Of a stretch of DNA of 64,000 nt, positions 25,060-31,718 are shown in pieces. Numbering within the stretch: the first letter of the stretch is position 1; each line of letters opens with the position of its first letter. The translations under genes and the position numbers were made by a program. Location of the stretch: contig JACQWX010000001.1 of NCBI GenBank assembly GCA_016209035.1, forward strand, positions 32,157-96,156, written 5' to 3'. The notes under the pieces were generated by a model. That model saw nothing but the letters and a program-made list of their open reading frames with translations. It searched no databases and was not told the DNA's origin. The DNA is from Elusimicrobiota bacterium (GTDB lineage Bacteria; Elusimicrobiota; Elusimicrobia; UBA1565; UBA9628).

Positions 25060-25674
25060 CTACTTCGCCCCCAGGATGACCAGGAGCCTCGCCGAGGCCA
25101 CCTCCATGTCTGTCGAGACGGCCTTCACCTGCCGCATGAAATAGTTGTAGATGATGACCGCCGGGATGGCGACCACGAGTCCGGCCGCCGTGGCGACCAG
25201 GGCCTCGGCGATGCCCTTGGCGACCACGCTCGGCCCCCCGCCGCCGGCCAGGGCCAGGTCGCGGAAAGCCTTGATGATGCCCACCACCGTCCCGAAGAGC
25301 CCGATGAAGGGCGCGATGTTGCCCAGCGTGCCCAGGACGCCGAGGTAGCGTTCGAGCCTCATGCGCTCCTCGAGCCGCTTGGTGTGCAGGAGCTCCTCGA
25401 GGTCCCGGCGGCCGCGGCCGCTGTGGAGCAGGCCGTAGTGGATGACAACCCCCGCGGCGGAGCGCTGCCTGGCGGCGTACGCCTGGGCCTCGGCGAGCTT
25501 GCCGGCCTCGAGCAGCTTCTGGATGTGCGCGAGGATGGGGTCTCCGTGCCCCTTGGCCCGGCGGAAGCACCACCACCTCTCGATCATGAAGGTGATCGAG
25601 AGGACGGAACAGAACAGCAGGATGACCAGCGTGAAGCTGTCCCTCAGGATCGCGATCGCATTGACTTCACCCAT
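25060..25674 (-). CDS. exbB: ExbB/TolQ/MotA-family proton channel
   Basis: 204 residues, three helices: an N-terminal one (TLVILLFCSVLSITFMIERW) and the paired channel helices (LGNIAPFIGLFGTVVGIIKA and AEALVATAAGLVVAIPAVII). Pro and Thr/Ala channel residues match TolQ/ExbB. With the ExbD proteins it forms the proton-driven motor. It is the first motor gene, 36 bp after the TPR gene. Confidence 0.93.
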   Translation of the reverse strand: MGEVNAIAILRDSFTLVILLFCSVLSITFMIERWWCFRRAKGHGDPILAHIQKLLEAGKLAEAQAYAARQRSAAGVVIHYGLLHSGRGRRDLEELLHTKRLEERMRLERYLGVLGTLGNIAPFIGLFGTVVGIIKAFRDLALAGGGGPSVVAKGIAEALVATAAGLVVAIPAVIIYNYFMRQVKAVSTDMEVASARLLVILGAK

Positions 25675-25710
25675 ACGTTACCCCCCGAGAAACTACGACT
25701 CCTTCTCCCC

Positions 25711-28700
25711 TCATTGGATATCGTCCGACATCCCAGGAAGCTCCATGACCTTGGACTTCTTAGCCGGCGGCTTGGCCGCTGGCGTGGCCTTGGGCTGCGG
25801 CTCGGGCTCAGGCGAGCCCTGCCGGTCGGTGTCGATGAGCACCCGGGAGCCTTCATCGGGCTCGCCGGCCTCTTCCTGCGGCGCCGCCGCTTTGCGCGCG
25901 GGCCGCGCCGAAGGGGGCGCGGCCTTGCGGCCGGGCTTGCCCTTCGGAGCGGGCAGGGCCTTCTGGGTCCGCTCAGGCTCCCGGTCGATCACGGTCTCGT
26001 CGCGGGCAGCAGGCTTGGGGCGCCGGACGGACTTGAGCTTGCGCAGCTGGGCCGCCTTGGCCGCGACCTGCCCCGCCAAGGGCTGGCCGGCGCTGCGGGC
26101 GACGTCCTCGTAGGCGGACGCGGCCTGGTCGTACTCGGCGGACTTCTCATAGGCCTCGCCCAGCCTGATGAGCGCCTGCAGGCGGAAAGGGTTGTTGGCC
26201 GGCTGCATCGACCTCATGGACTCGAAGGACTTCCTCGCGTCCTCGGCCCGGCCGATGGTCTGGTAGATCTCGCCCATCCTGTAGATGGCCTCCAGCGGGG
26301 CGTCGGAGGAGGACTTGGAGCCGTCGCGTATCTCCTCCAGGGTGGAGAGCGCCGCGGCGAAATCCTTCCTGTCCTTCTGGATGGTGAAGATCTCCCAGAG
26401 GGCGTTCTGCCCGCTCTCATCCGACGTGCCGGCCGCGGCCACGTAGCGCTGGTAGGCGTACTGCGCCATGTCCAGCTTGTTCAGGGCCTTGTAGGAGAGC
26501 GCCTGGTTGAACTGGGCCGCCTTGACGTAGTCGGCGTCCGGATACTCCTCGATGAGCCGCGTGTAGTTGCGGATGGCGTCGTCGTATTTCTTGAGGTTGT
26601 AGTAGGCGCTGGCCAGATGGAAGAGGGCGAGGCTCCATTCCGTCCCCTTCTCGAAGTTGTTGAGCAGGCGCTCGAAGGCCGGGGCGGCCTCGGTGTAGTT
26701 GCCCATGAAGAAGTAGCTCTCTCCGAGGTAGAACTGAGCCTTGGCCAGGTCCGGATGGTTCGTGAAGTCCACGCTGAACCGCTGGAACTCGCGGGCTGCG
26801 CCGGGGAAATCCTTGGACTCGAAGCAGCGGCGCGCGAGCCGGGACTGCGCGTCGCCCGCCACCTTGTTGAGGGCGTTGGCCTTGACGACAGACCCCAACA
26901 CCGCGCGGAAATCAGAGGTCTTGGACCGGTCGAAGACCGCTTCCATGAGGTCCAGGGCGTCGGTCGTCTCGGGAGCCTCGGGGAAGCGGGAGATGAGGGC
27001 CTCGGCCTCGCGCAGCGTGTCGGCGTCGTCCTTGGCATTGTAGTACGACTGGGCGACCCTCATCATCGCCATGGCGAGCTTGGGGCTCTGGGGGTAGAGG
27101 GAGACGATCTCCTTGTAGGCGGCGACCGCCTCGCCGTACTTCTGCGCGCGGAACAGCGTATCGGCGATCTGGAAGACCGCCTGGGTCGTCTCCTTGGCCT
27201 GGGGGTAGCGGTCCTTGAGCTTGCGCCAGGTCTCGATGGCCTGGGTGTAGTAGCGCAGCTGGTAGAGGCTCTGCCCGGCGCGGTAGAGGGCCGCCGGGGC
27301 CTCAGGAGCGCCGGAGTTGTCGGCCGCGTACTTCTCATAGAGCTGGAACGCCTCGTCGAAGTTCTTCTGGTTGAACATGCTGTCCGCGATGCCCAGCTCG
27401 TTGGTCCCGGAGAAGGTGAAGGTCGAGGCCGCCACCGCCAGCATGTCCTGGAGCTTCTTGCGCTCCTGGAGCGCCTTGTGGTCCTCGCCCTTCATGGCCC
27501 AGCACCAGGCCAGCCCGTCGACCGCGTAGAAGGCGGCCGGATCGTCCGGGTAGACCTTGCGCACCATCTCGAAGATGACCTTGGCCTCGTCCACCTGGTT
27601 CAAGGCGAGGTACGCCTCCGCGACGTAGAGGTAGCTCAAGGACCGCCACTTGGATTTCGACGGCGGGAGGTTCCTGAAGATGAATTGGTACGAGGTCAGG
27701 ATGGAGTTGAAGGACTTGAGGCCGTGCTGCGTCTGCAGGATGGAGAACAACGCCTGTTCCGCCTGCTCGGAGGAAGGCGCGATCTCGATGACCCGCTGGA
27801 ACGCGGCCACGGCCTCCTGATGCCTCCTCAAGCCCAGGAGGGAGTTGCCCTGGATGATGTACACGTTCTTGGCCAAGGGATTGGCGGGGTAGAGGGAGAG
27901 GAAGTTGCCGCAGGTCGTCGCGGCCTGGGCGAAGTCCCCCACCTGGTATTGGGTCCACGACAGCTTGAAGTAGGCCAGGGGCAGGACCTTGAGGTCGCTG
28001 GCGGCCGAGCGGCCCTCGTACTGCGTGATGACCTTCGTGTAGGCGAAGAGGGCCTCCCTAACTTGGCCCGCTATGAGGTGCGACTCCGCGATGAAGTACT
28101 GGGCCAGCGGGGCGAAGAAGTCCTTGGGGTAGCGGTCCAGCACGGACTGGAAATGCGCCCGGGCTTCCACGTAGTCCTTCTTCTGGAAGTAGGAGGAGCC
28201 GATCCGGAACAGGGCCGACACCCGCAACGGCGACTCAGGGTAGAGCTGTATGAATTTCTGGTACTTCGAGATGGCGCCCGCGAAGTCCTCGGCCAGGAAG
28301 AAGGAGTCGCCGATGAAGAACTGGGCCTCCTCCTTGAGGTCGCTCTCGGGGTAGTCGCGGATGAGCTGCTCGAAGGCGGCCGCGGCGAGGAAGGCCCGCT
28401 TGGAGAGGAGGTAGGTCTTGCCCAGATAGAACTGCGCCTCCGCGGTCTTGACCCTCTTGAGCGCCTTCTCCGCGTTCGAGTAGTCGCCCTTGTGCAGGGC
28501 GACGATGCCTTGGGCGTAGAGGACGGCCGGCTCCTTGAGGAAGATGGGGTACGCCTCCCCGAGCAGGAAGAGGTTCTGCTCCGCGTCCGAGAACTTTTCC
28601 AGGCCGAGGTCGGAGTAGACGATGGCCAACATGGCCTCGGGCACGATGTAGGACTGCTCGTGCTCCTCGGCGACCTTGCGGAAATGCTCGATCGCCAGGT

Positions 28701-29220
28701 CCCAGTCCTTGTCGTCGTAGGAAGCCTCGCCGAGACGGTACTGGGCGGACGCCGCCAGCCCCGATTTGTCGTCCCCCAGCACGGCCTCGAAGGCCCTGCG
28801 GGCGTTCTCCAGGGCGGCGACCGCCGCGGGGTTCTTGGGAGCGAGCATCCGAGCGGAGGAGGTCTTCTTGGCGGCCGCCTCGGCCTTGAGGATGGCCAGG
28901 GCGTGCTCCATGTAGGCCTCGCCGATCATGAAATTGGCGTCCGCGGTCCTCAGGCTACCTGGGAACCTCTTCAGGAAGCTCGTGAAGGCGGCCACGGTCG
29001 CGGTCTTGTCCTGCCCGGTGTCCTGGAAGAGCTGCGCCGCCGCGGAGAAGGCCTCGTCCTCGGCCTTGGTCTGCCCCGAGGTCGTCTTCTTCTTGCCGCC
29101 GAGGAACGGAAGCCACCCGGCCTGGGCCGCGGCCGGGGCCATGGCCAGCGCGCCCGCCAGCAGCCAGATTTTCCCTTCTTTCAGCAGGGAAATGCCGCAG
29201 GCATGTCTTAGATGTCGCAT
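25711..29220 (-). CDS. Very large exported TPR protein (CpoB/AglT-like role possible)
   Basis: 1169 residues. A signal peptide (IWLLAGALAMAPAAAQAG) is followed by about 25 to 30 TPR-type repeats to about residue 1060 (for example AQYRLGEASYDDKDWDLAIE, FKLSWTQYQVGDFAQAATT, YRAGQSLYQLRYYTQAIETW). The tail is Lys/Pro/Ala-rich and disordered (PAPKGKPGRKAAPPSARPAR). It is the first gene of the exb operon. TPR partners of Tol-like motors include CpoB and, in Myxococcus, AglT; this one is far larger. Its position suggests a periplasmic scaffold for the motor. A -10 TATCAT lies only 9 bp before the ATG, so the mRNA may be leaderless. Confidence 0.88.
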   Translation of the reverse strand: MRHLRHACGISLLKEGKIWLLAGALAMAPAAAQAGWLPFLGGKKKTTSGQTKAEDEAFSAAAQLFQDTGQDKTATVAAFTSFLKRFPGSLRTADANFMIGEAYMEHALAILKAEAAAKKTSSARMLAPKNPAAVAALENARRAFEAVLGDDKSGLAASAQYRLGEASYDDKDWDLAIEHFRKVAEEHEQSYIVPEAMLAIVYSDLGLEKFSDAEQNLFLLGEAYPIFLKEPAVLYAQGIVALHKGDYSNAEKALKRVKTAEAQFYLGKTYLLSKRAFLAAAAFEQLIRDYPESDLKEEAQFFIGDSFFLAEDFAGAISKYQKFIQLYPESPLRVSALFRIGSSYFQKKDYVEARAHFQSVLDRYPKDFFAPLAQYFIAESHLIAGQVREALFAYTKVITQYEGRSAASDLKVLPLAYFKLSWTQYQVGDFAQAATTCGNFLSLYPANPLAKNVYIIQGNSLLGLRRHQEAVAAFQRVIEIAPSSEQAEQALFSILQTQHGLKSFNSILTSYQFIFRNLPPSKSKWRSLSYLYVAEAYLALNQVDEAKVIFEMVRKVYPDDPAAFYAVDGLAWCWAMKGEDHKALQERKKLQDMLAVAASTFTFSGTNELGIADSMFNQKNFDEAFQLYEKYAADNSGAPEAPAALYRAGQSLYQLRYYTQAIETWRKLKDRYPQAKETTQAVFQIADTLFRAQKYGEAVAAYKEIVSLYPQSPKLAMAMMRVAQSYYNAKDDADTLREAEALISRFPEAPETTDALDLMEAVFDRSKTSDFRAVLGSVVKANALNKVAGDAQSRLARRCFESKDFPGAAREFQRFSVDFTNHPDLAKAQFYLGESYFFMGNYTEAAPAFERLLNNFEKGTEWSLALFHLASAYYNLKKYDDAIRNYTRLIEEYPDADYVKAAQFNQALSYKALNKLDMAQYAYQRYVAAAGTSDESGQNALWEIFTIQKDRKDFAAALSTLEEIRDGSKSSSDAPLEAIYRMGEIYQTIGRAEDARKSFESMRSMQPANNPFRLQALIRLGEAYEKSAEYDQAASAYEDVARSAGQPLAGQVAAKAAQLRKLKSVRRPKPAARDETVIDREPERTQKALPAPKGKPGRKAAPPSARPARKAAAPQEEAGEPDEGSRVLIDTDRQGSPEPEPQPKATPAAKPPAKKSKVMELPGMSDDIQ

Positions 29221-29229
29221 GGGTGCTAG

Positions 29230-29235
29230 ATGATA
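29230..29235 (-). promoter_or_regulatory. -10 box close to the TPR-exb operon start
   Basis: TATCAT on the minus strand, 9 bp before the ATG. No good -35 is visible. It is one of several -10-like boxes in the window placed so close that transcription should begin at or near the start codon. Confidence 0.4.
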
Positions 29236-29336
29236 CCCTATCTTGGCGGCATAAGAAAAGGGATGCAGGGCCGTTGATTGGACACTGGGGCGGCGGCCGG
29301 GTTCCTAGCGCGGCAGGACGACGAAGGAGAAAGCGC

Positions 29337-29528
29337 TTAAGACCACGAGGCGACCAGCTCCCTCATCCCACGGACGAGCCCCGCGTCCGCGGCCGTCCAT
29401 TCCATGATCCAGAGCACGCCGGCCATGAGGGAGGCCATGAGCAGGCCGCAGTGGACCGGATGGAGCCCCAGCATGAACCTCGTGAGCCCGGGGAGCTCGG
29501 CCCCATAGGAACTCAAGCGGTTCTCCAT
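29337..29528 (-). CDS. Small membrane protein (63 residues), unknown
   Basis: It starts at ATG 29528, 11 bp after the LURP-one-like gene on the same strand. One hydrophobic segment (CGLLMASLMAGVLWIMEW) lies in the middle and the rest is amphipathic. No family is recognised. The spacing suggests co-translation with the upstream gene. Codon use looks ordinary, but at this length the call rests mostly on position. Confidence 0.45.
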   Translation of the reverse strand: MENRLSSYGAELPGLTRFMLGLHPVHCGLLMASLMAGVLWIMEWTAADAGLVRGMRELVASWS

Positions 29529-29539
29529 GGCCAGGAACG

Positions 29540-30307
29540 CTACTCGTCGCTGGAGCTGCGCTTGCCGGAATCCTCGGAAGCCTTCTTGCGGCGGTCGTTG
29601 TCGACCGAGCTCTTGAACACGCCGATCATCACGATCAGCCTGGGGTCCACGGCCTTGGGGTCGCGGATGGTCACGTCCCAGCGGTCCGTGAACCGGAGGA
29701 GGTTCTCCTTGAACCCCCGTCGGACCTCGGCCACCACGCGGCCGTCCGGCTGACGCAGGACCATCTCGGTAGAGAGCCACTCCACCTTCTCGGACTCCGC
29801 CGCCATGCGGCCTTGGCCGTCGAGGATGTTGTAGCTGGTATAGACCTTGAAGAGCGACTTGAGGATGTTCTCCTTGATGGTGCCGATCACCCGGCCCTGC
29901 GGGTCCGTCACGTCCACGGTCGAGCCCAGAGCGAAAAACCGGGCCCGCGCCTGGGCCACCCTGTCGCCCTGGCCGTCGAGGTACTCGAAGGTCTTGGTCA
30001 ACCGGAAGAACTTGCCCTCGATGAGGCCGAAGGCCTTGCCGGAGGGGTCCTTGAGGTCGAACTTCTCCACGAAGATGGTGAAGAACCTCTCGTAGATCGA
30101 GAACTGGGACGGGATCTGCGCAGAGGATGACTGCGCCTCGGCGGCTGTGGCCGCGGCCGCAACCATGTCGGTGGCCGGCGCGGGCCGGCCGGCGACCGCC
30201 TTGCGGAAGGCGGAGAGCTCCGGCAGGTCCGGGCTTTGGAACTCGGGGAAGACCTGGGCGGAGGCGACCGCGGCGGACAACAAGGGGACCAAGAAGAGGT
30301 AGCGCAT
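29540..30307 (-). CDS. Exported LURP-one-related (LOR/Tubby-like barrel) protein
   Basis: 255 residues. The signal peptide (YLFLVPLLSAAVASAQ) is followed by an Ala-rich linker. The 12-strand LOR pattern follows: FTIFVEKFDLKDPSGKAFGL, LTKTFEYLDGQGDRVAQARA, STVDVTDPQGRVIGTIKE, and WDVTIRDPKAVDPRLIVMI. LOR proteins are related to phospholipid scramblases and Tubby; bacterial ones have no settled function. The tail is Lys/Ser-rich. A TATAAT box sits only 6 bp before the ATG, which predicts a leaderless mRNA. Confidence 0.75.
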   Translation of the reverse strand: MRYLFLVPLLSAAVASAQVFPEFQSPDLPELSAFRKAVAGRPAPATDMVAAAATAAEAQSSSAQIPSQFSIYERFFTIFVEKFDLKDPSGKAFGLIEGKFFRLTKTFEYLDGQGDRVAQARARFFALGSTVDVTDPQGRVIGTIKENILKSLFKVYTSYNILDGQGRMAAESEKVEWLSTEMVLRQPDGRVVAEVRRGFKENLLRFTDRWDVTIRDPKAVDPRLIVMIGVFKSSVDNDRRKKASEDSGKRSSSDE

Positions 30308-30313
30308 GCCTCC

Positions 30314-30344
30314 ATTATAGGGCTTGTGCGGGTCCCAGAATCAA
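30314..30344 (-). promoter_or_regulatory. Promoter of the LURP-one-like gene (predicted leaderless)
   Basis: -10 TATAAT (30314-30319) and -35 TTGATT (30339-30344), spacer 19 bp. Only 6 bp separate the -10 from the ATG, so the start of transcription should fall on or next to the start codon. Confidence 0.6.
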
Positions 30345-30412
30345 GAGGGCCTTCCCGTCGGATTTCGGCCCATCCCTCCCCTAGGTCCATGGACTCATGA
30401 GGCGAAGCGCTG

Positions 30413-30420
30413 ATTCGCCT
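30413..30420. repeat. Target-site duplication, left copy (ATTCGCCT)
   Basis: The same eight bases occur at 31032-31039, directly outside the other terminal inverted repeat of the 611-bp element. Confidence 0.85.
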
Positions 30421-30470
30421 GGGTGCGCCGAAAATTTGTAGGTAGCCGGCCTTGCACCCTCGTCAAGCGG

Positions 30471-30779
30471 TCAATAGAAACGGCGCTTCCCCGCGCAAAG
30501 ACCAACCGAGCGCCTTTCCAGCCTGCGGTCGCGCTCCTCGGCAAGAAGGTCGCCCGCTTCCTCCGCAAGCTCCGTCGCGTCGATCAGGAGGCGATAGCCA
30601 AGCCCTACGAAGAGCTTGCCCCAGGTCGAGAGCTTGGCGTCTTCGCCCCGCTCGGCCCGATGGACGACCGAAGCGTTGACGCCGGCATGCTCGGCAAGCT
30701 GCCGCTGAGAGATTCCGCGTTCCAGCCGCAGTTCTTTGAGCAACGTCGCCATGCGACGCGCCGTTCCTTGGGAGTCCAT
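30471..30779 (-). CDS. XRE-family helix-turn-helix regulator carried by the 611-bp element
   Basis: 102 residues from ATG 30779 (MDSQGTARRMATLLKELRLE); an upstream in-frame start at 30815 is possible. The Cro/C1-type motif is RGISQRQLAEHAGVNASVVH followed by RAERGEDAKLSTWGKLFVGL. The C-terminal third is charged and helical (AEEAGDLLAEERDRRLERR). It is the only gene in the element. XRE proteins are often antitoxins or phage-like repressors; no toxin partner is visible. It might regulate the element or nearby promoters. Confidence 0.85.
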   Translation of the reverse strand: MDSQGTARRMATLLKELRLERGISQRQLAEHAGVNASVVHRAERGEDAKLSTWGKLFVGLGYRLLIDATELAEEAGDLLAEERDRRLERRSVGLCAGKRRFY

Positions 30780-30829
30780 ACTGTCTATACGAGATGACCC
30801 CCGAAAAGTTCCCACCCCCCCAGAGCCTT

Positions 30830-30933
30830 GCCTCCCTTGGTCCGTTGCTTCAAAGCAACACGGCTCGGAATAGATGCGTTATATCGCTGCGTTCGGGATG
30901 GATGTTGCAGCAAAGCAACGGACCAAAGGAGGC
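30830..30933. repeat. Internal 21-bp inverted repeat within the element
   Basis: Arms 30830-30850 (GCCTCCCTTGGTCCGTTGCT plus T) and 30913-30933 match at 20 of 21 positions around a 62-bp spacer. Each arm is extended by a small GTTGC/GCAAC hairpin on its inner side. It lies upstream of the XRE gene and could be its operator, a recombination site or a nested smaller MITE. Confidence 0.75.
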
Positions 30934-31031
30934 GCCCCTGCTGGAGTAAGCCAGACAAGGCCCCCCGGCATCCCCAAGCTTCCGGTCATGCGCCCGGTCT
31001 GGCCGGCTACCTGCAAATTTTCGGCGCACCC

Positions 31032-31039
31032 ATTCGCCT
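31032..31039. repeat. Target-site duplication, right copy (ATTCGCCT)
   Basis: It matches 30413-30420 exactly and abuts the right inverted repeat. Its last T begins a TTGACA (31039-31044) that could serve as a -35 for the next gene. Confidence 0.85.
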
Positions 31040-31074
31040 TGACAAAAGGAGCCCGAGGGAGGCAAGATGGGAGG

Positions 31075-31263
31075 ATGAAGAAAAGCCCGTCGCCTTTCTG
31101 CGCCCTCCTGGCCGCAGTCTCGATGGCCGCGCCGCTCCAGGCCCTTGGCCAACCGGAGGTCTTCGTCCAGCTGGGGCACGTCGAGAACGTGGCCTCCATC
31201 GGCTTCTCCCCCGACGGCCTCCGCGTCCTGGCCTCGGACGTGGGCGGCCAGGTGGCTAGATGA
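31075..31263 (+). pseudogene. Truncated WD40-repeat protein: signal peptide plus one blade fragment
   Basis: 62 residues. A signal peptide (FCALLAAVSMAAPLQALGQ) is followed by one WD40-like start (HVENVASIGFSPDGLRVLAS) and then a stop in AGATGA. WD40 proteins need several blades, so this is only a fragment, probably left after a deletion. Its TGA overlaps the ATG of the next gene by 4 bp. It lies 36 bp after the transposon-like element. Confidence 0.6.
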
Positions 31264-31631
31264 CGCGGCTGGCCTTGCCGGTCCTCCTGCTGGGCCTCGC
31301 CGCCGCCCCGCCCGCTTCGGCCATGCAGGACACGCGCCTCGCCTGGGGCCGCAACGACACCAACTGGCACATGGGCGTGTCCTTCGGGGTGAGCCTGCTC
31401 GGCACGGAGCTCCTCGAGCTGGGCGGCTGGAAGCCCTGGAAGGCCGCCGCGGCGAGCTCTCTGGCGGTGGCGACCGCGGCCGTGGTCAAGGAGTTCCTCA
31501 TCGACCGGTCGCCCTCCGGCAGCGACCTCATGGCCGACGGCATCGGCTTGGGAGCCCACGGCCTCCTCCAGTTCACCATCCACTTCGATTGGCCCACGAG
31601 CAAGGCGCCCGACGACAAGACCGACCAATGA
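31260..31631 (+). CDS. Small exported protein, YfiM/DUF2279-like
   Basis: 123 residues. The signal peptide (LALPVLLLGLAAAPPASAM) has no lipobox Cys. The body has NDTNWHMGVSFGVSLLGTEL, a hydrophobic segment (ASSLAVATAAVVKEFL) and SDLMADGIGLGAHGLLQF, which resembles the YfiM/DUF2279 family of small periplasmic or membrane proteins (conserved Lys-Glu, then Asp-x-x-Ala-Asp). Its function is unknown. It is coupled to the WD40 fragment by ATGA. Confidence 0.65.
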   Translation: MTRLALPVLLLGLAAAPPASAMQDTRLAWGRNDTNWHMGVSFGVSLLGTELLELGGWKPWKAAAASSLAVATAAVVKEFLIDRSPSGSDLMADGIGLGAHGLLQFTIHFDWPTSKAPDDKTDQ

Positions 31632-31718
31632 CGGAACCTGTCGCTGCCGCGAGCGCGGCCGCCGACGCGAAGACCGGCTTTCAGTTCGGATGGACCGAAA
31701 CCGTCGCGGGAAGTCCGC

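Larger units (their letters stand above)
30421..31031. mobile_element. 611-bp non-autonomous transposon-like element with 31-bp terminal inverted repeats and one XRE gene
   Basis: Terminal inverted repeats lie at 30421-30451 and 31001-31031. They match at 30 of 31 positions (outer ends GGGTGCGCCGAAAATTT; the mismatch is T/C at position 19) and are flanked by identical 8-bp duplications ATTCGCCT. The element holds an XRE-type regulator gene and an internal 21-bp inverted repeat, but no transposase. It is thus MITE-like, presumably moved by a transposase elsewhere. An 8-bp duplication with 20-40-bp repeats is seen in ISL3- and IS66-type elements, but the repeat sequence does not identify the family to me. 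It sits between the LURP-one-like promoter and a WD40 fragment. Confidence 0.85.

Noticed and set aside
24451-29211. A 1586-codon open frame on the plus strand opposite the TPR and exb genes
   Set aside because: Its composition (His/Gly/Arg/Val-rich, no domains) is that of an antisense shadow in GC-rich DNA; the minus strand codes signal peptide, TPR and ExbD motifs.
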